A stretch of DNA of 39,894 nucleotides from Bacteroidota bacterium (GCA_963169325.1 CAUJEY010000186.1:1-39894); one strand, 5' to 3'; positions 19,873-28,914 are shown, counted from the first letter of the stretch. Numbers and translations are program-made. Notes: a model not told the origin generated them from the sequence alone.

Positions 19873-21027
19873 ATGAAAAATTATTTCAACACCCTCCTTC
19901 TCCTGGTTTGTGCATTTACAACAATGGCACAAGCACCACAGAAATTTAACTATCAGGCAGTTGCCCGAAATGCACAAGGTGCAATCCTGACCACCCAAAA
20001 TGTGAAAATCCGTGCCAGTATTTTGGACGGTTCCTCCAACGGCGCAAGCCAATACACAGAAACACACAGCGTAACCACCAGCCAACTTGGGCTTTTTAAT
20101 CTTGCTATTGGCGGTGGAACGGTTGTGAGCGGAAATTTTACCAATATCACATGGGCAAATGGTGATAAATTCCTCAAAGTTGAAATGGACGCAACCGGAG
20201 GGAATAACTTTTCTCTTGCTGGGACAAGCCAACTTTTGAGTGTGCCCTATGCACTGAACGCAGGAAATTCATATTGGAAAAAAGAAAACTACACTTCCGG
20301 TATTCCTATTCCCTACTCTGCCTATTATCTGGGCGAAGTTACAGGCGGAGTGGATGTAAGCGCAAAAACTGGCTTAACGGTTTCCCTTCCTGATGGATTG
20401 GGTCATGCACAATTTGAGTTTAGGCAGGAGGACACAACAAAAATACTGTATGCAGACTTTACGGTTGGTGAAGGAGATTACGGAACACGTTTAGCCCAAA
20501 ACCTTTACGACCCGAATGCTTTTAGTATTGAAAGCCCGAATGGCCCTTCCATTGTAATTGACAAAAACAACAAGGTGGGTATTGGGCTGTTGCCTTGGTA
20601 CGTGGGGTATTCCAACTACGAGGCTGATAAGAATGTGCTGCTTCAAATCAACGGAGATTTGATCACGAAAGGGGGTGTTGGCAATTCTTCTGGTAGAATT
20701 GTTTTTGAAAATTCTAACCATCAAATTTTTAGAGATTCGATGAACAACCTCATTCTCAACACCACCACATTTTTTGGTGCACCGTCAGGACAAGGTAATA
20801 TCGTTCTATTAGACGGCGGCACAGCGGCAAATGGTATCAATCAGAATACAGGAAATGTTGGCATAAATACAGCAAATCCAAAATCCAAACTCCAAGTCTC
20901 AAATGGAGATGTCTTTATTGAAAAAATTGGCAGCGGTGTGATTATGAAATCGCCAAACGGGCAATGTTGGCGGATGACAGTAACCAATTCTGGACAGCCA
21001 GTATTTACGAGCATGCCTTGCCCATAA
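19873..21027 (+). CDS. Secreted tail-fibre-like surface protein
   Basis: The product has 384 residues with a signal peptide ending FTTMAQ. The mature N-terminus PQKFNYQAVARNAQG and the segment LSVPYALNAGN mark a family common in Bacteroidota, where these conserved ends precede variable fibre-like regions. The central part is Gly/Asn/Thr-rich, and the C-terminal part reads like trimeric phage-tail or fibre repeats (GNVGINTANPKSKLQVSNGDV). There is no recognisable T9SS tail, which is notable because the gene just upstream, 5 bases away, encodes one. Its codon usage and lower G+C resemble the upstream partner more than the surrounding genes, so the pair may have been acquired together. The exact function is unknown. 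Confidence 0.8.
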   Translation: MKNYFNTLLLLVCAFTTMAQAPQKFNYQAVARNAQGAILTTQNVKIRASILDGSSNGASQYTETHSVTTSQLGLFNLAIGGGTVVSGNFTNITWANGDKFLKVEMDATGGNNFSLAGTSQLLSVPYALNAGNSYWKKENYTSGIPIPYSAYYLGEVTGGVDVSAKTGLTVSLPDGLGHAQFEFRQEDTTKILYADFTVGEGDYGTRLAQNLYDPNAFSIESPNGPSIVIDKNNKVGIGLLPWYVGYSNYEADKNVLLQINGDLITKGGVGNSSGRIVFENSNHQIFRDSMNNLILNTTTFFGAPSGQGNIVLLDGGTAANGINQNTGNVGINTANPKSKLQVSNGDVFIEKIGSGVIMKSPNGQCWRMTVTNSGQPVFTSMPCP

Positions 21028-21219
21028 TTAAAATTGGAGTATTTTACCTTGCATCAATCGGGAGCGGAAAGAGACTTCATATTCCGGGTAAATAGTGGCG
21101 CAGGAAGGGGGTGAAAAATGCGATCAACGGAGATACAAACAATACGGCTAATATTCCTTTGCATTAATGCATAACAGAACCAATACGCCCCCCTGCCGCT
21201 ATTTTAGAGATTGGGTATT

Positions 21220-22758
21220 TTACGTCCGCTTCCCTTCCCCCTGCAACAACAACGTATTCTCTCCAAAATACTCCTTAAACGCCAGCGCAAACGTACCAGC
21301 GCTCGAAAAACCGACCAGTTCGGCAATCGCCCGCGGCGTGCCGGCGCGTTTTTCGAGCAGGACTTTGGCTTTTTCCAGGCGCATTTCCCGGATCAGTTGC
21401 AGGGGCTCCTTGCCGGTGAGCACATGCAATTTTTTGGAATAGTGTTGCCGGTTCATTTGCATTTTCCGGGCCAGTTCGTCGGCCATAAAATCCGGATCGG
21501 AGAGATTTTGGTCCACTACTTCCACCGAACGGGTGAGGAAGGGGTCGTCGAGCGTGATCCGGTTCTCCGAAAAATAGAGGTGCAGGAAGCGGGCGAAATG
21601 TTCGTGTTTGCCTTTCCTGGCATCCAGCAGGCGGCTCACTTCCACATCGAAATCTTTGTTCAGCACAGGGCGATTGAACCAGGCGTCGGCGCCGGCGCGC
21701 AGGGCATCGAGTTTGCCTTCATTGCCGTACCGTTCCGTGAGCAGAATGATGGGGATATGGTTGGTGCGTTCCGACAATTTGATTTGCCGCACGATATCGA
21801 TACCGGTTTTGCCATTGAGTACTGCATCGCAAACGATCAGGTCGGGCAGGGTATCCGAGGCCAACAGCAGGCCTTCCGTAGGCGTGGCAGCCGTTTCCAC
21901 TTTAAACCGGTCGGATAACAGCGATTTCAGGTAAAGCACAATTTGTCGGTTGGGCTCAATGAGCAAAGCCGTTTTATCGCGTTCCGGGTTGTCGGGCGTA
22001 AAGTAGCCGGTTCGTTCGTAAGCGGGTACTGCCGTTTCGGCTACGGGCACCGGCGCCAGGGTTTCTGCAAAGGTGGAAGTGAATCGGTCGGAGCGGAGAA
22101 ATTCATTTTCCAACTCCTTTTTTGCCAGGCGTTTGCGCCAGCGGCTGACGGTTTTTATGTTGGCGAGCACCAAACCGAGAAAAACTAATAATATAGCCCC
22201 GCCCAGCAAAAAAGCGCGGTCGCGTTCGAGCCGGAAATAGCGGGCTTGTTCGGCGGTTTCGATACGCCGCAGTTCGGTCAGGGAGTCTATCCGGTGCTGA
22301 ATCCCGGACATGGCCAGCCGGCGGTCGCGTTCAGCGAGGGTGTCTTTTGTGGCGGCCAGCAATTGCTGACACGCCAGGGCATGCTCCGGTTGTTTCCAAT
22401 CGTTAAATGCCGTTACTAGGGCGCCTAATAGCCGGGCACGGGATTCCGGATTGCGGTCGCGCCGGGCGTCGCGCGATGCGTCGGACAGGAAGCCCAGGGC
22501 GCTTTTTTCATCTTTGTTGTGCCGGTAGATCGCGGAAAGAACAGGTATGGCATCTGCCGGAATAAGGAATTGCATCCGCTGTAAATAAGCGCGGAAATTT
22601 TCGGCTTCTACCTGGGCCTGTTCGAAATTGCCCGCCTGCGAGAGTTCGCGCAGCAATTGGAGATATCCGCCCGAGGAGTCCGTACGCGTTTGAGCCGGCA
22701 GGAACAATGTTCCCCCGGCAAAAAACAGCAACAGGCAACAACGGACGAGGTAGCGCAT
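21220..22758 (-). CDS. Membrane-anchored TPR / receiver / AraC-type transcription regulator without kinase domains
   Basis: The product has 512 residues. Signal peptide (about 1-22), a periplasmic helical TPR-like region (about 30-175), one membrane helix (about 182-202; LLGGAILLVFLGLVLA), a linker, a receiver domain (about 263-380) and a C-terminal AraC/XylS double helix-turn-helix (about 405-505; ADELARKMQMNRQHYSKKL, then AIAELVGFSSAGTFALAFKEYFG). The receiver keeps D311 in VCDAVL and T341, but its acidic pair is reduced to E268 (LLIEPN) and the usual KP lysine is R363 (FNRPV). Hybrid two-component systems of Bacteroidota normally have a histidine kinase between the membrane segment and the receiver; here it is missing. 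The DNA-binding part would therefore act at the membrane. Ligand unknown. Confidence 0.85.
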   Translation of the reverse strand: MRYLVRCCLLLFFAGGTLFLPAQTRTDSSGGYLQLLRELSQAGNFEQAQVEAENFRAYLQRMQFLIPADAIPVLSAIYRHNKDEKSALGFLSDASRDARRDRNPESRARLLGALVTAFNDWKQPEHALACQQLLAATKDTLAERDRRLAMSGIQHRIDSLTELRRIETAEQARYFRLERDRAFLLGGAILLVFLGLVLANIKTVSRWRKRLAKKELENEFLRSDRFTSTFAETLAPVPVAETAVPAYERTGYFTPDNPERDKTALLIEPNRQIVLYLKSLLSDRFKVETAATPTEGLLLASDTLPDLIVCDAVLNGKTGIDIVRQIKLSERTNHIPIILLTERYGNEGKLDALRAGADAWFNRPVLNKDFDVEVSRLLDARKGKHEHFARFLHLYFSENRITLDDPFLTRSVEVVDQNLSDPDFMADELARKMQMNRQHYSKKLHVLTGKEPLQLIREMRLEKAKVLLEKRAGTPRAIAELVGFSSAGTFALAFKEYFGENTLLLQGEGKRT

Positions 22759-22795
22759 AGTAATCGGGCTTTTGGTATTTTACGGATAATTCTGG

Positions 22796-22803
22796 CAAAT
22801 GTA
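22796..22803 (-). promoter_or_regulatory. Candidate -7 element for the TPR/receiver/AraC gene
   Basis: The minus strand reads TACATTTG, a full match to TAnnTTTG, 38 bases upstream of the ATG at 22758. No clear -33 TTTG lies at the ideal distance. It is part of a divergent intergenic region shared with the ccmE promoter. Confidence 0.35.
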
Positions 22804-22955
22804 GGCGTTCAAACGCAACATGCACCTCAACAACGCTTTACTTTCAAACGTTTTAACGCCATGAATGCCAAATAAGCGCAAGCAACTGTTTATACCGGTT
22901 TTACATAAGTCTAAATTGTGACAAAAATCATACCCAGTGACGTCTAATAAAGCGC

Positions 22956-22963
22956 TAATTTTG
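22956..22963 (+). promoter_or_regulatory. Candidate -7 element for ccmE-ccmF
   Basis: TAATTTTG at 22956-22963 matches the Bacteroidota -7 box TAnnTTTG and lies 19 bases before ATG 22982, leaving a short leader. It supports ATG 22982 rather than the upstream in-frame start at 22937, which would lie before the promoter. No good -33 box is visible. Confidence 0.4.
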
Positions 22964-22981
22964 CAGCCAAATATTTTTTTT

Positions 22982-23377
22982 ATGAAACGTTCCCACATTA
23001 TTGCCGTTGCCGTGGTGGCTGTTGCCATCGGTATTTTAATCTCTGCCAGCAAAGATGTAACCACTTACGCCAACTTTGCCCAGGCGTCGCACAGCGGCGA
23101 CCGGGTCAAATTAGTCGGGCAATTGGTAAAAGAACGCCCCGTGGAATATAACCCGGAACAGGACCCGAATTACCTCGCTTTTTACCTGAAAGACGATGCC
23201 GGCGAAGTGCGCCGCGTGGTACTTCGCGCCGGTAAACCGCAGGACTTCGAACGTTCCGAACAAATTGTACTCACCGGCCAAATGCAGGACGATACTTTTG
23301 AGGCAGCCGATATGCTGCTGAAATGCCCCTCCAAGTATAAAGACCAGGAGGTGTATGTGCGGTCAGAAAAAGGATAA
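22982..23377 (+). CDS. ccmE: Cytochrome c maturation protein CcmE (Cys-type heme chaperone)
   Basis: The product has 131 residues from ATG 22982. An N-terminal membrane anchor (HIIAVAVVAVAIGILISAS) is followed by an OB-fold core with the CcmE pattern VKLVGQLVKERPVEY, LAFYLKDDAGEVRRVV and IVLTGQMQDDTFEAADMLLKCPSKY. The covalent heme-binding residue of classical CcmE is His in an H-x3-Y motif. Here the motif is C-P-S-K-Y, the C-x3-Y variant known from system I* organisms such as Desulfovibrio. CcmE carries heme on the periplasmic side to CcmF, whose gene starts 2 bases after the stop. That adjacency supports the call strongly. Confidence 0.85.
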   Translation: MKRSHIIAVAVVAVAIGILISASKDVTTYANFAQASHSGDRVKLVGQLVKERPVEYNPEQDPNYLAFYLKDDAGEVRRVVLRAGKPQDFERSEQIVLTGQMQDDTFEAADMLLKCPSKYKDQEVYVRSEKG

Positions 23378-23379
23378 AA

Positions 23380-26205
23380 ATGGAATATATCGGCGAACAT
23401 CTTCTCCCGGGCCAGTTGGGCCACTTTTTTGTAGTCCTGTCCTTCGTTGCCGCGGCACTCTCGACCGTGGCTTATTTTTGGGCCACCCGCCGGCGCGAAA
23501 CCGCCGGTTTTGAGGGCTGGCGCAATCTGGGGCGTTTTTCCTTCCTCCTGCACGGCCTGGCTACGCTGGGCGTCATAGGCAGTTTGTTTTTTATCCTGAC
23601 CCAAAAATATTACGAATACCAGTACGCCTGGGCCAACGTGTCGGACGACCTGCCCTGGGAATACACGTTTTCCGCTTTCTGGAAAGAGCAACAGGGCAGT
23701 TTTCTGCTTTGGAGTTTCTGGCATACCGTGCTGGGCCTGGTGCTTATCCTGCGCGCCGGCAAATGGGAAACGCCGGTGCTGGCCGTGGTGGCGCTCGCCG
23801 AAACGTTTATCTCTTCCATGATTCTGGGGCTTTATTTCGGCGATTACCGGTTCGGCGCCAATCCCTTCGATCTGCTGCGCGATACCATGGAAGCCCCGAT
23901 TTTTGCACAGGCCGATTATCTGTCTAAAATTACAGGCAGCGGGCTCAATCCTTTGCTGCAAAATTATTGGATGACCATCCACCCGCCGACGTTGTTCCTC
24001 GGGTTCGCTTCTACCATCGTTCCCTTCGCCTACGCCATCGCCGGACTTTGGACGCGCGACCACAAAGACTGGCTGAAGCCGGCGCTTTCCTGGGCCTTGT
24101 TCTGCGGCGCTATTTTGGGCACGGGTATTCTGATGGGCGGCGCCTGGGCTTATCAGGCGCTTTCTTTTGGCGGCTACTGGGCCTGGGACCCCGTGGAAAA
24201 CACCTCGCTGGTGCCTTGGATAACCATGCTGGCCGGTATTCATGCCAACCTGGTGGCGCGCAACACCGGATACTCCATCCGCAGCGCGTACGCCTTTTAT
24301 CTCATGAGTTTTATCCTTATTTTATACTCCACCTACCTGACCCGAAGCGGGATATTGGGCGATTCGTCCGTACATGCCTTTACGGAAATGGGCCTGGGAT
24401 TGCAATTGCTGTTGTTCATTGGCAGTTTTTCCGTGTTGGGCGCCTGGTTGTGGGTGGCCCGGCGTAAGGATGTGCCGGCTATCGCCAAGGAAGAGGCCAC
24501 CACTTCCCGGGAGTTCTGGATGTTCATCGGCGCCCTGGTGTTGTTTTTCTCGGCCGTGCTGATCACCGGCGCCACGTCGCTGCCGGTTTGGAACAAGATC
24601 GTACAGTCCTTTGACTCCAGTTACGTAGGCGCGGCGCTCAAAGATCCGGTGGCGCACCATAACCGGTACCAGCTTTGGATCGCTGTGTTTATCGGGTTGC
24701 TGTCCGGTGTGGCGCAGTGGATGCGCTACGGCGAGCGCAACTGGTCGGTCTGGGCGAAAAAATTTACCCTCCATATCGTTGTTGCCGCCGTCGCTGCCAT
24801 TGCGCTGACGGCCCTGAACGCCTTGTGGCTGAATGCCCAGGCCTGGCAGTTTTTCGTACTGCTGTTTGCCGGTATGTTTACGTTGGCTTCTAATGTAGAT
24901 TATATCATCACTTTTTTAAAAGGAAACCTGAAACAGGCCGGCGCGGCCTTGTCGCACGCCGGCTTCGGCATTCTGGTGTTGGGTATCCTGGGCACGGGGC
25001 TGAATAAGGAGTGGATTTCGTCCAATCCCTTTGCCATGGAAGGCCTGATAGAGGGCATGGGCAACGAAGAACTGAACAAAAACATCCTGTTGCTCAAACA
25101 AGCGGCCCTGCCCATGCGCAGCGGATTTGAAGCGACGTATGAACGCGATACCGTGGAACGCCAGACACGTACGTTCTCCGTGCGGTTCAAAAAAATGAAC
25201 GAGGCAGGCGGCTACACCGGCGAAGAATTCGTGTTGTTTCCCAACGTGATGTACGACCGGGAATTCAGCAAAATTGTGGCCTCCAATCCTTCCACACAAC
25301 ATTACCTGACTCACGATATTTTTACCCACGTTTCTTCTTTGCCAAAAGCCGAACTCGACCCGGAATTTGCCAAACAACAGGAAGACAGCCTGCGCTTCGA
25401 ACCTTACGAGGCCGCGGTGGGCGATACGATTTTTACCAAAAAACACTACCTCGTCGTAGAGGGGTATACTAAACAACCCAAACACCCGGAATACAAACCC
25501 GAAAAAGGCGATATGGCCTTCGGGCTCAAACTCCGGGTTTATGCCCTGGACGATAAACAGGGATACGACGCCGAACCGATGTTGTACCTGCGGCCGCGCC
25601 ACGGTGGGTTTACCCTCCCGGCACAACTGGGGCAATTGCAGATGCGCGTACGGCTTACAGAGGCTTCGATGAACCAGTGGATGGCCATGGAGCAGGACTT
25701 GCAGTTCACTCCTTTCCCCATGAAAGAAGGGGAAACCGTGGATTACCAGGGATATAAAATCCGCTTTGTGAAAGCTAACCGGGAAGTGGATCATCCGAAC
25801 TATGCCCCGGAACCCAACGATATCGCCGTGGCTGCCGATCTGGAAATCACCGCGCCCGACGGCCGTACCGACAAAGCCAACCCGGTTTACCTGATTCGCG
25901 ACAGTCAGCCGTTCAGCCTGAAAGACGAGGCGCCTGAAATGGGTCTGCATTTCCGTTTTGAAAGTATCGATCCCAAAACGGCGACGCTCACCGTCAGCGT
26001 GGCTAAGGCCGCCGGCGACTTGCGGAAAATTCCGATCGAAATTGCTGAAAATGCTCCCCGCTCCGACTATATCGTACTCGAAGCGATCGTGTTTCCCGGT
26101 ATTAATTTAGTGTGGGGCGGTTCGATATTGATGTTGTTCGGGCTGGCTTTGAGTATGTGGCGGCGGGTGTTTGGTCGGCGCCAGGCTCCTGAATCATCAA
26201 TTTAA
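23380..26205 (+). CDS. ccmF: Cytochrome c heme lyase subunit CcmF
   Basis: The product has 941 residues and many membrane segments. The WWD heme-handling domain is clear: GGAWAYQALSFGGYWAWDPV, followed by ENTSLVPW. The flanking periplasmic His motifs IHPPTLFLGF and GDSSVHAFTEMG sit where CcmF places its heme-ligating histidines. The early motif WKEQQGSFLLWSFW is also typical. The protein is longer than the roughly 650-residue proteobacterial CcmF because of a large soluble, probably periplasmic, region (about residues 560-900) before a last membrane helix; this longer form is common in Bacteroidota. It ligates heme delivered by CcmE to CXXCH motifs of c-type cytochromes. It is translationally adjacent to ccmE. 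Confidence 0.92.
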   Translation: MEYIGEHLLPGQLGHFFVVLSFVAAALSTVAYFWATRRRETAGFEGWRNLGRFSFLLHGLATLGVIGSLFFILTQKYYEYQYAWANVSDDLPWEYTFSAFWKEQQGSFLLWSFWHTVLGLVLILRAGKWETPVLAVVALAETFISSMILGLYFGDYRFGANPFDLLRDTMEAPIFAQADYLSKITGSGLNPLLQNYWMTIHPPTLFLGFASTIVPFAYAIAGLWTRDHKDWLKPALSWALFCGAILGTGILMGGAWAYQALSFGGYWAWDPVENTSLVPWITMLAGIHANLVARNTGYSIRSAYAFYLMSFILILYSTYLTRSGILGDSSVHAFTEMGLGLQLLLFIGSFSVLGAWLWVARRKDVPAIAKEEATTSREFWMFIGALVLFFSAVLITGATSLPVWNKIVQSFDSSYVGAALKDPVAHHNRYQLWIAVFIGLLSGVAQWMRYGERNWSVWAKKFTLHIVVAAVAAIALTALNALWLNAQAWQFFVLLFAGMFTLASNVDYIITFLKGNLKQAGAALSHAGFGILVLGILGTGLNKEWISSNPFAMEGLIEGMGNEELNKNILLLKQAALPMRSGFEATYERDTVERQTRTFSVRFKKMNEAGGYTGEEFVLFPNVMYDREFSKIVASNPSTQHYLTHDIFTHVSSLPKAELDPEFAKQQEDSLRFEPYEAAVGDTIFTKKHYLVVEGYTKQPKHPEYKPEKGDMAFGLKLRVYALDDKQGYDAEPMLYLRPRHGGFTLPAQLGQLQMRVRLTEASMNQWMAMEQDLQFTPFPMKEGETVDYQGYKIRFVKANREVDHPNYAPEPNDIAVAADLEITAPDGRTDKANPVYLIRDSQPFSLKDEAPEMGLHFRFESIDPKTATLTVSVAKAAGDLRKIPIEIAENAPRSDYIVLEAIVFPGINLVWGGSILMLFGLALSMWRRVFGRRQAPESSI

Positions 26206-26216
26206 AGTCGTTCTTA

Positions 26217-26364
26217 AAGTCAAAATGTAAAATGTAAAAGTCAAAATGTAAAAGGAAGTTAAAATGGTAAAATTTCAAGTTTGCTCACCAATGGTCAGAC
26301 CTTTTCCATTTCTCCGTTTTCTTTAACTTTTACATTTTGACTTTTACATTTTACATTTTGACTT
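26217..26364. repeat. 38-bp perfect inverted repeat of low-complexity words between ccmF and the glycosyltransferase
   Basis: The arm 26217-26254 (words aagtcaaaatgtaaa) is perfectly complementary to 26327-26364, 72 bases apart. Each arm is itself made of repeated gtcaaaatgtaaa words, so several registers of pairing are possible. It begins 11 bases after the ccmF stop and ends 7 bases before the next ATG, so it could act as a transcript-end hairpin or as a barrier in the next gene's leader. Confidence 0.85.
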
Positions 26365-26371
26365 CAAAAGT

Positions 26372-27979
26372 ATGCCATTTTGGTTTGAACATATCCGCGC
26401 CATCCCCACGCGCTACCTGGTGCTTCTCATCCTCTTACTTTTTTTTCCCGCGCACCTGATCCACCTCGGCATAGCGCCGTTCAACGGCGACGAAGCCATT
26501 CGTTCCTTAGTGGCGCTGGAAATGGACCTCTCGGGAAATTACATCGCTCCGACGATGCACGGAGCGCCGTACATCAACAAGCCGCCCCTGTTCAACTGGA
26601 TATTGCTGGTCTTCTTTAAATTGTTCGGCTATTTCGGCGAATACCCGGCCCGAACAGCCACGGTGTTTTTCCTGGCGGCGTATGGTTGGGCCGTGTATCG
26701 TTTTACCCGGGCGACGTTCGGGTTTGAGTTTGCTTTCCTCTCGGCGTTCATGGTGGTAACCACCGGCCGGTTTCTGATCTACGATTCCATGCTGGGTTTG
26801 ATCGATACCACTTTTTCGGTGGTGATCTACACCCTGTTCATGAGCATTTATTATTTCAGTATTCGGGCGCAATGGCTGCGCCTGTTCCTGGCGAGTTATT
26901 TTTTAATGGCCGCTGCATTTATGTTGAAAGGGCTGCCGGCGGTGGTTTTTCAGGGATTGTCGCTCAGCGCCGGGTTGATTTATTTTGGTCAGTGGCGTCG
27001 TTTGTTTTCCTGGCAACATCTGGCAGGAATATCGGTGGCGGCGGGAATATTAGGGGGGTATTTGTGGGCTTACGCGCAATATCAGCCATTGGAGGCCTTG
27101 CTGCCCAATCTGATGGAGGAATCGGTGAAACGTACGGCAGTTGTGTTCGGCTGGTGGAAGACCGTGAAACATATCTTTCTTTTTCCGTTCGATTCCGTTT
27201 ATCATTTTTTACCGTTCTCTTTGCTGATCCTGGCCTGGATAAACCGGCATTTCTGGCAACGGATACGGGAAAACAAGTTCGTGTTTTTCAACTTCCTGAT
27301 GCTCGCGGTGAACCTGCCGGTTTACTGGAGTTCGGTGCAGGTGTACGCCCGGTATTTGCTGATGTTTATCCCTTTGTTTACGGTAATGAGTTTTTTCCTG
27401 ATGGAACAGGAACGGGCGGGCAGTACATGGCGATACAAGTGGTTTTACGGGCTGCTGGGCTTGCTGGCCGTGCTAATGCCAGTCACCTTTTTTGTGCTGC
27501 CTTTTGTGCCCGAAGTGAATTTTTTACCGGGTATCTGGCCGCTTTCCCTGGGATTTGGTCTGGCGCTGGTGGCGGTAGCGGTTTGTTATTTTACGGACAA
27601 ACAACGCTTCCTGTGGTGGAGCATCGTGTCGTTGCTGTTGGCGCGCATTGCATTCGATCTGATCGTTTTACCTACCCGGCATTACGAAAACGACGTGTCC
27701 GTTGCCAAACGCGATGTCTATAATTTGGTGGAAAAATACCGCGACCGCAAGTGGATCATCTATGGTGATTCCTATGTCCGGGAACCGGCTTCGTTTTATA
27801 TGACGCAGCAGTTTGGGCATATAGTACCGCGCAGTTTCAGAACAGACGAGCCGAATGCGCTCTATTTTGTCAACCCGCTGGATTTCACCAACCCGGATTC
27901 CATTTTTCAGCGCCGGCCGGTGGATACGTTGCAAACGGATTACAAGGAATACATACTGCTGTTGTATTCTTTGGAATAA
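26372..27979 (+). CDS. ArnT/PMT-family membrane glycosyltransferase (GT39/GT83-like)
   Basis: The product has 535 residues with about eleven to twelve predicted membrane segments. The first periplasmic loop carries IAPFNGDEAIRS, with the DE pair used as catalytic acid in ArnT/PMT enzymes, and the next loop reads HGAPYINKPPLFNW, also typical (the KPPL motif). The C-terminal part is a soluble periplasmic domain (from about residue 440). Such enzymes move a sugar from a polyprenyl-phosphate donor to lipid A, protein or a glycan outside the cytoplasmic membrane. A GT2 transferase that could make the polyprenyl-phosphate sugar is encoded at 30248-31198, which fits. The 3' end overlaps the convergent epimerase gene by 40 bases. 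The exact acceptor is unknown. Confidence 0.88.
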   Translation: MPFWFEHIRAIPTRYLVLLILLLFFPAHLIHLGIAPFNGDEAIRSLVALEMDLSGNYIAPTMHGAPYINKPPLFNWILLVFFKLFGYFGEYPARTATVFFLAAYGWAVYRFTRATFGFEFAFLSAFMVVTTGRFLIYDSMLGLIDTTFSVVIYTLFMSIYYFSIRAQWLRLFLASYFLMAAAFMLKGLPAVVFQGLSLSAGLIYFGQWRRLFSWQHLAGISVAAGILGGYLWAYAQYQPLEALLPNLMEESVKRTAVVFGWWKTVKHIFLFPFDSVYHFLPFSLLILAWINRHFWQRIRENKFVFFNFLMLAVNLPVYWSSVQVYARYLLMFIPLFTVMSFFLMEQERAGSTWRYKWFYGLLGLLAVLMPVTFFVLPFVPEVNFLPGIWPLSLGFGLALVAVAVCYFTDKQRFLWWSIVSLLLARIAFDLIVLPTRHYENDVSVAKRDVYNLVEKYRDRKWIIYGDSYVREPASFYMTQQFGHIVPRSFRTDEPNALYFVNPLDFTNPDSIFQRRPVDTLQTDYKEYILLLYSLE

Positions 27980-28914
27980 AACCATTCGGTAAACGCTTTC
28001 ACGCCTTCTGCCAGATTTACCTTCGGTTGGTAACCAAAATGTTGAAATGCCTTGCGCACATCGGCAAAGGTTTGTTCGACATCGCCGGCTTGTTTTTGTA
28101 AAAAATGTACCTCCAGGGGTTGTTCCAGGGCATTTTCCAGCGCGCGCACCAAGTCCAACAAGGTGACGGGTTTGCCGCCGCCCAAATTGAAAATCTCATA
28201 GCCCCAGGCGGGTAGTTCGAGCAATTGGCGTATCCCCTGCACGATGTCGCCGACATAGGAGTAATCCCGCCGGGTTTTTCCGTCGCCATAGAGCGGGATG
28301 GGTTTGTTATGGAGCGCCAGTTGGGCAAATTTGTGGATCGCCAGGTCGGGGCGCTGCCGGGGGCCGTACACGGTGAACAGGCGCAGGCAGGCTACATCCA
28401 ATCCGTACAGGTGGTGATAGGTATGGGCGAGCAGTTCGCCGGCGCGTTTGGAGGCGGCGTAAGGGGAAATGGGATGGCTCACGTCGTCCGATTCGGAAAA
28501 CGGCGTTTTGGCCTGGTTTCCGTAAACGGAGGAGGACGATGCAAACAACAGGCGATTCGTACGGGCCTCCGCCATGGCTTCCAATAGTTGCAGGGTGCCG
28601 TTCACATTTACGTCCAGGTATTCTCCCGGTTGCAAGATGGAAGGGCGAACCCCGGCTTTTGCAGCCAGGTGAATGACCACGTCCACCGGTTGTTGGGTGA
28701 ATATTTGCCGCAGCAGGCTGCGATCTCGGATATCGCCTTCTACTAATTTAAAAGTCTGTTGTTGCAGGGCCCGGGCCAGGTTGTCCCATTTAATAGCGGG
28801 GTCGTAAAAGGGATCGAAGTTGTCCAGGCCGATTACCCGGTGCCCATCGTTTAAAAGCGCTTCACAGAGATGGGAACCTATAAATCCGGCAGCGCCGGTG
28901 ACGAGAATAGTCAT
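27940..28914 (-). CDS. NAD-dependent nucleotide-sugar epimerase (UDP-glucuronate 4-epimerase-like)
   Basis: The product has 324 residues of the extended short-chain dehydrogenase family. The NAD site is VTGAAGFIGSHL (residues 5-16), the active-site triad is S127 or S128 (FASSSSVYG), Y152 and K156 (YAASK), and the substrate region contains RLFTVYGPRQRPDLAIHKF and GKTRRDYSYVGDI. The AAKAGVRPS segment resembles UDP-glucuronate/UDP-galacturonate 4-epimerases (CapI/GAE type). It would supply a sugar nucleotide to the neighbouring glycosyltransferases. The last 13 codons overlap, on the opposite strand, the end of the ArnT-like gene. A UDP-glucose 4-epimerase role is the main alternative. Confidence 0.88.
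   Translation of the reverse strand: MTILVTGAAGFIGSHLCEALLNDGHRVIGLDNFDPFYDPAIKWDNLARALQQQTFKLVEGDIRDRSLLRQIFTQQPVDVVIHLAAKAGVRPSILQPGEYLDVNVNGTLQLLEAMAEARTNRLLFASSSSVYGNQAKTPFSESDDVSHPISPYAASKRAGELLAHTYHHLYGLDVACLRLFTVYGPRQRPDLAIHKFAQLALHNKPIPLYGDGKTRRDYSYVGDIVQGIRQLLELPAWGYEIFNLGGGKPVTLLDLVRALENALEQPLEVHFLQKQAGDVEQTFADVRKAFQHFGYQPKVNLAEGVKAFTEWFYSKEYNSSMYSL

Noticed and set aside
24916-25950. Minus-strand open frame of 344 codons inside ccmF
   Set aside because: ccmF has clear WWD and His motifs on the plus strand and the antisense peptide shows no recognisable domain; it reflects G+C-rich third positions.
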